Origin: Paenibacillus hemerocallicola
GTDB taxonomy: Bacteria > Bacillota > Bacilli > Paenibacillales > NBRC-103111
Direction of reading: 5' to 3'
Length of the DNA: 57,407 nucleotides
Assembly (NCBI RefSeq): GCF_006265175.1
Contig: NZ_VDCQ01000051.1
Location: 1 to 57,407, forward strand
The first letter of the stretch is position 1. Every line of letters begins with the position of its first letter. The notes under the pieces were generated by a model. It did not search any database and was not told the origin of the DNA. It was given only the letters and a program-made list of their open reading frames with translations. Shown piece by piece: positions 42,500-50,524 of this stretch. Both the position numbers and the translations under genes were made by a program.

Positions 42500-43378
42500 A
42501 TGGCAATAAGCGAGAAACCAACATTCGCGCAAGATCACGGGTCGAACGGCAGCCGATCCGTTCATCCGGCAATGCGGCTGCTCGAGCCGTTCGAACGGGA
42601 GCGGGCGATCGACTTGACGGTATTTATGGGCCAATGGCCGACACGGCTGCAAATACGCGCGTCAACCGAAGATCTGACCAGTATGGCCGACCGTTTCGGA
42701 ATAAGCGTCATGTGCGTCAGCCATATCGCTTCGATATTCGGCTTCGATACGCGGTCCGGCAATGAGGAGCTGTTCCGGGAGGCCGCCTCGGATGAGCGGC
42801 TGTGGCCGTTCGCCATTCTGAATCCGGCGGAACCGGGATGGGAGCTCGAGCTCGATTGGGCGGTCAGGGAAGGCGCGCGAGGCATCAGGCTCGTGCCCGG
42901 CTACCACGGATACGCCTTGACGTCGCCGCAGGCCGCGGAGCTTGCGGACCGGGTCGCGCGGCATAAGCTTCCGCTGCACATATGCGTACGGCTGGAGGAC
43001 GATAGGCTCGTTCACCCGAGATTTCCCGTCAAGCCGGTATCGTTTCACGAGCTCGCAGAGCTTCTCCGCCTGACCGGCGATACGCCCGTCGTGTTGAGCG
43101 GATTGCGCGCTCACGAATGGAATAGCGTCAGCGAGCATTTGAACGCGGGCCATAACACGGATCGCATACTGCTCGATTTGTGGTTCACCAACGGACCCAT
43201 AGGGGCCGTTGCTTCGCTTGGCCGCGGCAGCTTGGGCAATCGGCTCGGGTACGGCTCCTGCGCTCCGATTCAAGTGCCGGAGGCGACCGTGCTGCAGCTT
43301 GCCGCAGCCGACATCGGGGCGGACAAGCGCGCGGCCTTATGCCGGGGCAATGCCGCCAGTTTGCTCGGAATCGATTAA
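42500..43378 (+). CDS. Amidohydrolase-like protein lacking the HxH metal motif
   Basis: A 292-residue protein with the TIM-barrel amidohydrolase-2 layout (EGARGIRLVPGYHGYAL, KLPLHICVRLED, DIGADKRAALCRGNAASLLG). The first-strand motif that should be D-x-H-x-H reads DLTVFMG, so two metal ligands are missing, and the later Ser-His region is SGLRAHEW. It may be metal-independent, non-catalytic, or a subunit of the intact amidohydrolase at 38152. AGCGGAGG precedes the start. Last gene before the terminator. Confidence 0.7.
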   Translation: MAISEKPTFAQDHGSNGSRSVHPAMRLLEPFERERAIDLTVFMGQWPTRLQIRASTEDLTSMADRFGISVMCVSHIASIFGFDTRSGNEELFREAASDERLWPFAILNPAEPGWELELDWAVREGARGIRLVPGYHGYALTSPQAAELADRVARHKLPLHICVRLEDDRLVHPRFPVKPVSFHELAELLRLTGDTPVVLSGLRAHEWNSVSEHLNAGHNTDRILLDLWFTNGPIGAVASLGRGSLGNRLGYGSCAPIQVPEATVLQLAAADIGADKRAALCRGNAASLLGID

Positions 43379-43394
43379 GTGTAGCTTCGCAAGC

Positions 43395-43428
43395 AAAGCC
43401 CCCGACCGCGAGCGGTTAGGGGCTTTTG
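43395..43428 (+). terminator. Rho-independent terminator of the amidohydrolase cluster
   Basis: AAAGCCCC/GGGGCTTT outer stem with an inner ACCGC/GCGGT stem. The T run is short (TTTT), but the hairpin is very stable. Confidence 0.8.
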
Positions 43429-43691
43429 CGTTATGCGTTTTGCGTGCGAATGAACGGGTATTGCAGCTTGATTTTGGTGTGATCGCCATGGTGCAGCAGC
43501 TGGGATTCGGGGTGTTTGCCCGAAAATAAGAGTCGCAAACGTCTGCAATTATCCCGAACGGACTGCCATTAACGAAGATAAGAGCCTCTTGAGACCAAAA
43601 TTACTTCGCGAATTCTCGCACAAATGCCGAAGTAACCGCTATCTCCGCCAAGAAATCGGAGAAGCAGGACGAGGCGAGCCTTATTCGGCGA
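43429..43691. other. Intergenic region, nothing identified
   Basis: Convergent interval between the cluster terminator and the GntR-SBP gene. The open frames across it lack ribosome sites. Confidence 0.5.
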
Positions 43692-45044
43692 TTAGAAATG
43701 TTCGGCGATCGTGCGGGCATCCTCCAGGCCAAGCCAGAACAGGCTCATCTCGGCCATCAGATCGGTATGGTCGACCTGGTGGCCGAGCAGCTCGTGCAAA
43801 AAGTAGTTCCGGTCGATCAACCCGCCCCCGATATTGATGGCATGCATATAGGCGGGCGTCCTGGCGGCATCGTTTACGGTCCCCATGACGGACAGAAAAG
43901 GCGTATTCTCGCACAACGTCCGCTGCACGTCGGCTTGCAGCGCCATTCTGACGAATTCCGAGGACAGATGCGGATCGGCGCATGCGGCGGGCACCATCAG
44001 CAAATTCGCCTGCATGAGCGTCGATTTCGTATCGCCGAACGGCAGCGGGGCGATTTCCGGCGTGAAGTCGATTCCGCGCTCGGCCCAGGTAGACATCTCG
44101 AACAGCGTAGTCAGCGTCATAGCCGATTTCCCATAGATGAACGGATTGATCAAGTTTTTGCTGTCCGTGTATACGGTGGCGATCCGTTTGCGGTGCAGCC
44201 AGTCTTGCAGCCTGTCGAGCGCCTCGGCGATTTTCGGCCGGTGGTCTTTGTCGTCGGGGCGCATCCCGTTTTGCAGGGCGAAGACGAGCCAACGATTGAG
44301 AGACGGGTACAGGCTGAAGCCGAACCGGTCGATCCGGCCGTCGGAGATCGAAGTGACCCGCTCGGCGGCGTCCGTGAAATCGTCGACATTCCAACGGGGA
44401 CCCGGATAGGGGATTCCTGCTGCCCGGAACAAATCCGGGTTGTAGACGAGACTTACCGGAGAGAAGGTGATCGGCATCGCGGTTATCGGGTGTTCCGGAC
44501 AAAACGTATCGCGCAGCTTCGGGTAGACGGCATCGAGCATGTCGCCGACGACAGGCGCCAGATCGATGAAGGCGTCCCGCTTCTCCATGTTCGACAGCTG
44601 GCTTTCCCCGATCAGCACGACATCCGGGCAAAACCCCATCCGGTCGGTTTGCCTTAGCGATTCGTTAAACGTATCCGACGGCAAGCTGAGGACGTGGAGG
44701 TCCACATGCGGATATTTTTGCCGGAACGCGTCGCAGATGACATGCAGCCCGTTATCGACGAAATAGGCCGGAAAAGGGGCCGCGATCCGCAATATTTTCC
44801 GGTCGTCGCTTGGAATGGACACATCGGCGGGCACCATCGTGCCGAGACCGACCTTTTTGACGACAAGCCCTTCCTTATGCAGCTCCTCCAATGCTTTGCG
44901 CACCGAATTGCGGCTCAATCCGTAAAATTTGCACAAATCGTTTTCCGGCAGCAGGTACTCTCCGGGCTTGATCAGGCCGGTCAATATTTGTTCCTTCAAC
45001 GTTTTATATAATCGGACATAAAGAAAATCGCTCGCTCTGCGCAT
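43692..45044 (-). CDS. GntR regulator fused to a cytoplasmic solute-binding-protein domain
   Basis: A 450-residue protein starting at ATG 45044; longer frames run upstream of the predicted promoter. Residues about 8-75 are a GntR winged helix (LYVRLYKTLKEQILTGLIKPG, LPENDLCKFYGLSRNSVRKAL). The remaining 370 residues are a family 1 solute-binding-protein fold (FPAYFVDNGLHVICDAFRQKYP, DVVLIGESQLSN, PVSLVYNPDLFRAAGIPYPG) without signal peptide or lipobox, so it is an intracellular ligand sensor. Shared operator-like sites link it to the cluster at 38.0 kb. Ribosome site AAGGAG is 15 bases away, unusually far. Confidence 0.8.
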   Translation of the reverse strand: MRRASDFLYVRLYKTLKEQILTGLIKPGEYLLPENDLCKFYGLSRNSVRKALEELHKEGLVVKKVGLGTMVPADVSIPSDDRKILRIAAPFPAYFVDNGLHVICDAFRQKYPHVDLHVLSLPSDTFNESLRQTDRMGFCPDVVLIGESQLSNMEKRDAFIDLAPVVGDMLDAVYPKLRDTFCPEHPITAMPITFSPVSLVYNPDLFRAAGIPYPGPRWNVDDFTDAAERVTSISDGRIDRFGFSLYPSLNRWLVFALQNGMRPDDKDHRPKIAEALDRLQDWLHRKRIATVYTDSKNLINPFIYGKSAMTLTTLFEMSTWAERGIDFTPEIAPLPFGDTKSTLMQANLLMVPAACADPHLSSEFVRMALQADVQRTLCENTPFLSVMGTVNDAARTPAYMHAINIGGGLIDRNYFLHELLGHQVDHTDLMAEMSLFWLGLEDARTIAEHF

Positions 45045-45091
45045 ACTGTTGGAATGAAGCTCCTTCCGGTATTTGGATATGGGTAAAGGAT

Positions 45092-45111
45092 CGGTACATG
45101 TACTCATTATA
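45092..45111 (-). promoter_or_regulatory. Promoter -10 and operator of the GntR-SBP gene
   Basis: On the minus strand, TATAAT (45106-45111) is followed two bases later by AGTACATGTACCG, containing the perfect palindrome GTACATGTAC (45094-45103). Placement right after the -10 suits autorepression. Confidence 0.6.
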
Positions 45112-45224
45112 CATGTTTTTGCGGCAAGTTCCATGGAGCGGGGGAGGGAAACTGCGTAATGGCAAACCGGACTTTTATTTCCGTGAGGCGAAGCGTATAG
45201 TAAGGATCAAAGGAGGCGTGGGAC

Positions 45225-46103
45225 ATGTTGAAACGAAAAATGGGCCGGATCGGCTTCGAAAGCTCGGTGCTGCTGTTCGGCGGGGCGAAGCTGGGCAGCG
45301 TCACCCAGGAGGAGGCCGATCGTTCGATCGCATACGCGCTCGAGCACGGCGTGAACCATATCGATACGGCAGCCAGCTACGGAGATTCCGAATTGCGGCT
45401 CGGCAAATGGATTCCGGAAATCCGCAACCGAGTGTTTCTGGCCACGAAGACGACGCAGCGCGGCAGGAAGGAAGCGAAGGAGGACATCCTGCGCTCGCTC
45501 GAGCGGCTGCGCACCGACCGTCTCGACCTGCTGCAGCTTCACTCGGTCGGCACGATCGAGGAGCTGGACAAGTGCGTGTCGTCCGGCGGAGCACTCGAAG
45601 CGGCGCTCGAAGCGAAGGAGGAAGGGCTGGTGACCCATATCGGCATTACCGGTCACGGTCATTTCGCTCCGGCGGTACATCTCGAGGCTCTTCGCCGCTT
45701 CGATTTCGAGACCGTGCTCACACCGTTCAATTATTACTTGTATTCGCTGCCGGAATACCGCCAATCGTTCGATTCGCTGGTCGCCGAGACGTCAAGCAAG
45801 GGTATTCCGCTGCGGGTCATCAAGGCTGTGGCCAAAGGGCCGTGGGCGGCCGGCCAGACGCGCGATCGCGCTACGTGGTACGAGCCGTTCGGCGATCGGC
45901 GGACGATCGACGCATGCGTTCATTACGCGCTGTCGCATGAAGGGATCAACGCTTTTGCGAGCGCCGGCGATGTCGGCTTGTTCCCGGGTATCGTCGAGGC
46001 CGTAGAACGATTCGGCAAGATGGACGACGCGGAAGCGCAAGCTCTGCTGGCGGCCATTCCCGATTACGCCAGTCCGTTCGGCTCGCCGACCTCCATTGCC
46101 TGA
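45225..46103 (+). CDS. Aldo/keto reductase
   Basis: A 292-residue AKR with the catalytic tetrad Asp 47, Tyr 52 (HIDTAASYGDSE), Lys 75 (FLATKT) and His 106 (LLQLHSVG). AAGGAGGCG precedes the ATG. The second half is shorter and less typical than full 320-residue AKRs. It is divergent from the GntR-SBP gene, with 180 bases between starts, so it might also belong to that regulon. Substrate unknown. Confidence 0.85.
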   Translation: MLKRKMGRIGFESSVLLFGGAKLGSVTQEEADRSIAYALEHGVNHIDTAASYGDSELRLGKWIPEIRNRVFLATKTTQRGRKEAKEDILRSLERLRTDRLDLLQLHSVGTIEELDKCVSSGGALEAALEAKEEGLVTHIGITGHGHFAPAVHLEALRRFDFETVLTPFNYYLYSLPEYRQSFDSLVAETSSKGIPLRVIKAVAKGPWAAGQTRDRATWYEPFGDRRTIDACVHYALSHEGINAFASAGDVGLFPGIVEAVERFGKMDDAEAQALLAAIPDYASPFGSPTSIA

Positions 46104-46112
46104 GGGCGGCGA

Positions 46113-47717
46113 CTACTCTTCGGCGAGCGGCAGCATAAAGTAAAACAGCACGCCGCCCTCCTCGTTGCGGACGCCGAACTCGCTGCCGTGCAGCGTCAAA
46201 ATCTGCTTGACGATGGCGAGTCCGATTCCGGACCCGCTGCCGAGCTCCCGGCTTCCCGATTTGTCTACGGTATAGAACGTATCCCATATATACGGCAGGT
46301 CCGCATCCGGTATCGGGGCGCCGTCGTTGTAAACCTCGATCCGCACGGTGCCGTGCGAGCCGGGCACTCCGCTGCCCGGTCCTTCCTCGGTGCCGATGCG
46401 GATTTTGCCGTCTTCCGGCACATGCTTGATCGCATTGCCGATCAAATTGGTCAATACTTGCCCGATGCGGAACTCGTCGCCGAATACGACGGCTCCCGCG
46501 TCCTCCAGCTCGACCTCGCATACGATCCGCTTTTTCGGCTCCACGAACATTTTGTCCGCGAGCGACCCGGCCAGCGCGCCGATCCGGAACGGCTCCTTGC
46601 GAAGAATGTATTTGCCGGCCTCGAGCTGCGACAAGTCGAGCATATCTTTGACGATACTGGCCATCCGTTCCGTCTCTTCGACGATGACGTCCAAATATTC
46701 GTGACGCCGTTCCCCTTGCACGATATCGTCCCGAAGTCCTTCCGCGTAGCCGCCGATCAGGCTGATCGGCGTTTTCAGCTCGTGCGAGACGCTGGCGACG
46801 AATTCCCGGCGCAGCCGTTCCAGCCGTTTCTCGTTCTCGATGTCGGCCTTCAGCTTCTCGTTAGCCGAATTCAGCTGGCCGAGCGTATCGTTCAAGTTTT
46901 GCGACAGGAAGTTCAGCGTTCCTCCGAGGCTGCCGATCTCATCCCGCGATTCGTCGTCGCATTTCGCCGTAAAATCCAGCTTCGACATCCGTTCGGCTGC
47001 CTCGTTCAGCTTGACGAGGGGGCGAGAAATGATGCGGGAGAACGCAAAAGTAAGCAATACGAGGAGCGCGATCGCCAGCAACAGGAAATAAACGTAAAAG
47101 TCTTTAACGATTCCCGCCGCCTCGCCTACCGGCTGAAGCGATGAAACGGCGATCAGCGCGTATTCGCTCGCCCTATCGCTTCCGAGGGCGGTTACGGCTG
47201 CGATCGTGTTGGAGCTTCCGCCGCTGTTCCTGTCCACGAACGTAACCGTCTCGCCCAGATCGAGCACCCGCCGGACAAGACCCGAATCGTTCTGCCACTT
47301 GCTTCTCGCGGCCATCACCGTTTTCAGACCGTTGTCCGGTCCGGGGGTTACAATTTGCTGCCGAGTCTCGCGTTGAATGGCTTCGCCGTTCTTGTCGACC
47401 ATCTGGATGATGGTCATACGGGATTGGGTGTTCAGCAGGAGTAAGCCGTCCCTTACTTGCGAGATCGCGACCGTGGCCGAGTTGCGCTTCTCGAACTCCG
47501 AGAACCGCTCGGTCAACCGGTCCACGTCCTCCGGACCTTTGTAATAGGTTTCCTTGAAAGTCTCGAGCCCGTTTTTGAGCTCGTTTATTTTTTTGCGTTC
47601 ATAATACGATTCGAAAAAGCTCGACTGCACAATCATGAGCAGCGTCAGAAAGACGGTGAGGAATAACGACGTGAGCACGAACAGCTTGGTGGAAATTTTA
47701 CGGAACCGTTTGATCAT
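46113..47717 (-). CDS. Membrane sensor histidine kinase (HAMP-HisKA-HATPase)
   Basis: A 534-residue protein with TM1 (about 10-32), an extracytoplasmic sensor of about 175 residues, TM2 (about 207-230), HAMP, HisKA with phospho-acceptor His 312 (VSHELKTP), and HATPase motifs (NLIGNAIKH near 424-432, GSGSGIGLAI near 493-502). The gene overlaps the response regulator by four bases. Divergent from the transporter operon at 48520, which it probably controls. The sensor region has no recognised fold by eye. Confidence 0.92.
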   Translation of the reverse strand: MIKRFRKISTKLFVLTSLFLTVFLTLLMIVQSSFFESYYERKKINELKNGLETFKETYYKGPEDVDRLTERFSEFEKRNSATVAISQVRDGLLLLNTQSRMTIIQMVDKNGEAIQRETRQQIVTPGPDNGLKTVMAARSKWQNDSGLVRRVLDLGETVTFVDRNSGGSSNTIAAVTALGSDRASEYALIAVSSLQPVGEAAGIVKDFYVYFLLLAIALLVLLTFAFSRIISRPLVKLNEAAERMSKLDFTAKCDDESRDEIGSLGGTLNFLSQNLNDTLGQLNSANEKLKADIENEKRLERLRREFVASVSHELKTPISLIGGYAEGLRDDIVQGERRHEYLDVIVEETERMASIVKDMLDLSQLEAGKYILRKEPFRIGALAGSLADKMFVEPKKRIVCEVELEDAGAVVFGDEFRIGQVLTNLIGNAIKHVPEDGKIRIGTEEGPGSGVPGSHGTVRIEVYNDGAPIPDADLPYIWDTFYTVDKSGSRELGSGSGIGLAIVKQILTLHGSEFGVRNEEGGVLFYFMLPLAEE

Positions 47718-48397
47718 CGTCTCACCTCGAATTTGTACCCGTATCCTTTGACGGTGGCGATCAGTCCGGATTTGTGCTCCAGCTTCTGCCTGACGCGCTT
47801 GATATGGGTATCTACGGTACGGATGTCGCCTTCATAGTCGAAGCCCCATACTTGTTCCAGTATTTGTTCTCGGGACAGCGTGATGTTCCGGTTGCGGAGC
47901 AAGTATTGCAGCAGCTCGTATTCTTTGCGGGCAAACGGAATCGGCCGTCCGTCAAGGCGAATTTCGTGAGCATCCGGATCCATCTCCAGCCCTTCGTACC
48001 GTATCGTGGCTTCCGAATCCGCCGCCGCCTCCGTGTCCATCCGTTTGAACAGCGCCTTGATTTTCGCGAGAAGCACCTTCGGACTGAACGGCTTCGTCAC
48101 ATAATCGTCCGCGCCGAGGCCGTAGCCCTGCAGCTTGTCGTACTCTTCCGCCTTGGCGGTCAAGAGTACGATCCGGACGTCGGATTTCTCGCGCATCGCT
48201 TTGCATACGGCGAATCCGTCCATATAAGGCATCATGATATCCAATAGGATCATGTCGATCCGCCCGGGCTCGAACCGCTGCATCGCTTCCAGGCCATTGG
48301 CGGCTTCCACGGTTTCATAGCCTTCATGGCTCAAATAATCGACGAGCAGCCTGCGCATTTTGAGCTCGTCTTCGACGATCATAATCGTTTTCCCCAT
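47714..48397 (-). CDS. OmpR/PhoB-family response regulator
   Basis: A 227-residue regulator: receiver domain with the acidic pair E9/D10 (IVEDE), phospho-acceptor Asp 53 (LLDIMMP) and Lys in VTKPFSP, then a winged-helix DNA-binding domain (FARKEYELLQYLLRNRN, VDTHIKRVRQKLE). The ATG at 48397 is preferred, because the longer frame's ATG (48430) lies upstream of the predicted -10 at 48421-48426. First gene of the two-component unit. Confidence 0.92.
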   Translation of the reverse strand: MGKTIMIVEDELKMRRLLVDYLSHEGYETVEAANGLEAMQRFEPGRIDMILLDIMMPYMDGFAVCKAMREKSDVRIVLLTAKAEEYDKLQGYGLGADDYVTKPFSPKVLLAKIKALFKRMDTEAAADSEATIRYEGLEMDPDAHEIRLDGRPIPFARKEYELLQYLLRNRNITLSREQILEQVWGFDYEGDIRTVDTHIKRVRQKLEHKSGLIATVKGYGYKFEVRR

Positions 48398-48420
48398 CCT
48401 GCATCCACGCTCCCGCCCCC

Positions 48421-48470
48421 ATTGTAGCATCCGTTCACACGGTTGTCACATTGACGGATTACGATAGGAT
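48421..48470. promoter_or_regulatory. Overlapping divergent promoters with PhoP-like direct repeat
   Basis: Minus strand: GTGACA (48444-48449), 17 bases, TACAAT (48421-48426). Plus strand: TTGTCA (48443-48448), 16 bases, TAGGAT (48465-48470). Between them TTCACA-N5-GTCACA (48434-48450) resembles direct repeats bound by PhoP-type regulators. One bound regulator could control both directions. Confidence 0.55.
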
Positions 48471-48519
48471 CGCAACCTTTTGCACATCCGGCAAAGAAAG
48501 GCGGGGGTATAAAAACGAC

Positions 48520-49500
48520 ATGAACAACCATTGGAGACGGCTGCTAACGCGAGTCCGGCTTGTCCGTCCCGCGCATACGGAAGCACCGGAACAGCCGCTC
48601 GGTATAAAGCCGAACAAACCCGCTAGCCGGAGCGGATTCCGGCTCCGGTTCGGCGACGGATGGACGGCCGGCCTGTTTTTGGCCCCGAGCCTGCTCGGCT
48701 TCTCCGTCTTTTTCCTCATTCCGTTCGGCATCGGGTTTACGTATTCGCTAAAGGATGCGCCGATAGACGGCTCGTTCGTCGGACTGAGCAACTATACCGA
48801 GCTGCTCGGAAACGAAGTATTTCGCCGGGCCGCGCTCAATACGCTGCTGTTTACTTCGGTCAGCGTGCCGCTGAATATGCTTCTGTCGCTGCTTCTCGCG
48901 ATGATGCTGAACCGCGGCATTTATATGCGGAACTGGTTCCGGATCGGCTTTCTCGCTCCGCTCGTCATTCCGGTCGCCTCCGTCGTGCTCGTCTGGCAAG
49001 TGCTGTTCGACTTGAACGGCAGTCTGAACGGATGGCTGGGGGCGCTAGGTTACGAGCCGAAAGACTGGATGGAGAGCGGCATGGCTTTCTGGGTCGTCGT
49101 CGTCGTTTATTTGTGGAAAAACGTCGGCTACAACATGGTGCTGTTTTTGGCCGGGCTGCAAAACATTCCGGCCGACTATTACGAAGCCGCTTCGATCGAC
49201 GGGGCGGGCCGGTTTCGAAAGTGGCGTTCCATTACGATCGTCTGCTTGACGCCGACCTCGTTCTTCGTCTTCATCATGTCGATCATCAATTCGTTCAAGG
49301 TGTTTCGCGAAACGTACATGATCGCCGGGGAATACCCGCAGGAGCGGATTTACATGCTGCAGCACTACATGAACAACATGTTCAAATCGCTGGACTACCA
49401 GAAGCTGACCAGCGCCGCATTTCTGATGGCGGTCGTCATCGTGGCGCTCGTGTTCGTCCTATTCAGGGTGGAGAGGCGTTTCGCCAAATCGCTCGGATAA
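48520..49500 (+). CDS. Sugar-type ABC permease (MalF-like)
   Basis: A 326-residue protein with six TM segments after a 50-residue basic N-terminal tail. The EAA loop that contacts the ATPase is present (YYEAASIDGAGRFRKWRSITI). The ATG at 48520 has only a distant GGGGG as ribosome site. First gene of the five-gene operon. The typical length is about 295; the longer soluble tail is a little unusual. Confidence 0.88.
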   Translation: MNNHWRRLLTRVRLVRPAHTEAPEQPLGIKPNKPASRSGFRLRFGDGWTAGLFLAPSLLGFSVFFLIPFGIGFTYSLKDAPIDGSFVGLSNYTELLGNEVFRRAALNTLLFTSVSVPLNMLLSLLLAMMLNRGIYMRNWFRIGFLAPLVIPVASVVLVWQVLFDLNGSLNGWLGALGYEPKDWMESGMAFWVVVVVYLWKNVGYNMVLFLAGLQNIPADYYEAASIDGAGRFRKWRSITIVCLTPTSFFVFIMSIINSFKVFRETYMIAGEYPQERIYMLQHYMNNMFKSLDYQKLTSAAFLMAVVIVALVFVLFRVERRFAKSLG

Positions 49501-49522
49501 AGATCGGGGAAGGAGGGGGACC

Positions 49523-50482
49523 TTGCAGCCGGATATGGAATCGACTTCCGCGGGCGCATACGGGGTTAAACGGTTCGGACAAGGCCGGAAATCGAGGCGG
49601 AGGATCGGAGCCGGGGTGCAGAAAGTCATGCTTACGGCCATATTGCTCGGATTGTCCGCATTGTTCATATTTCCGATCGTCCTGACGCTCACGAATTCGC
49701 TGATGGCCGAGAGCGAAATTTCCGTCAACTTCTATGCGATATCGAACAATAAAGAAAACGCCGACGACCCGCGCGTCGCGGGTACATACGTCAACCTGAA
49801 ATGGATTCCCGACAAGGTGACGCTCGCGCAATATTATGACGTACTCGTCAAAAAGCAGCAGTTTCTGATCATGTTCTGGAATTCGGTCCGCATCGTCGTC
49901 CCGATTATTATCGGACAGCTGGCGGTAGCGGCATTGGCGGGATACGCGTTCTCCCAGCTCCGGTTCCGGCTGAGGGAGCCCATGTTCTTCGCATATATCG
50001 TGACGATGCTCATGCCGTTCCAGGTCACGCTCGTCCCGAATTTCATCGTCGCGGATAAGCTCGGACTGCTGAATTCGTATATGGCGATCGTGCTCCCGGG
50101 CATATTCGGAGCGTTCGGGGTATTTCTGATGCGGCAGTTCATGCTCGTCGTGCCGTACAGCTACATCGAGGCGGCCCGCGTGGACGGGGCCGGGCATATC
50201 CGCATTTTCACCACGATCGTGCTTCCGATGTGCAAGCCGGGAATGGCCGCGCTGGCGATACTCGCGTTCGTGGACAACTGGAATATGGTGGAGCAGCCGC
50301 TCATCTTTCTGCAAGATCCGATGAAGCAGCCGCTGTCGGTCTATTTATCGGTTATCGGAGAAGGCGAGCGGGGCATCGCGTTCGCGGCGTGCGCCATATA
50401 TATGGCGCCTATGCTGCTCATCATGCTGTACGCCGAGCAATACTTGATCGAAGGCATCCAGCTGTCCGGCATCAAAGGCTAG
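49523..50482 (+). CDS. Sugar-type ABC permease (MalG-like)
   Basis: A 319-residue protein starting at TTG 49523 (GGAAGGAGGGGG upstream) with six TM segments and the EAA loop YIEAARVDGAGHIRIFTTIVLP. A 70-residue extracytoplasmic loop follows TM1 (SEISVNFYAISNNKENADD through KVTLAQYYDVLV). Partner of the upstream MalF-like permease. Because both keep intact EAA loops, they should dock an ATPase supplied from elsewhere. Confidence 0.88.
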   Translation: MQPDMESTSAGAYGVKRFGQGRKSRRRIGAGVQKVMLTAILLGLSALFIFPIVLTLTNSLMAESEISVNFYAISNNKENADDPRVAGTYVNLKWIPDKVTLAQYYDVLVKKQQFLIMFWNSVRIVVPIIIGQLAVAALAGYAFSQLRFRLREPMFFAYIVTMLMPFQVTLVPNFIVADKLGLLNSYMAIVLPGIFGAFGVFLMRQFMLVVPYSYIEAARVDGAGHIRIFTTIVLPMCKPGMAALAILAFVDNWNMVEQPLIFLQDPMKQPLSVYLSVIGEGERGIAFAACAIYMAPMLLIMLYAEQYLIEGIQLSGIKG

Positions 50483-50524
50483 AAGATCAGAACGATATAC
50501 AGAAACGGAGGAGAACGATCGGTA

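Noticed and set aside
45107-45134. Earlier start codons for the GntR-SBP gene
   Set aside because: They lie at or upstream of the predicted -10 box and operator; the protein aligns with GntR starts from the ATG at 45044.
47457-48247. Plus-strand open frames opposite the two-component genes
   Set aside because: Antisense shadows; the kinase and regulator have complete motifs on the other strand.
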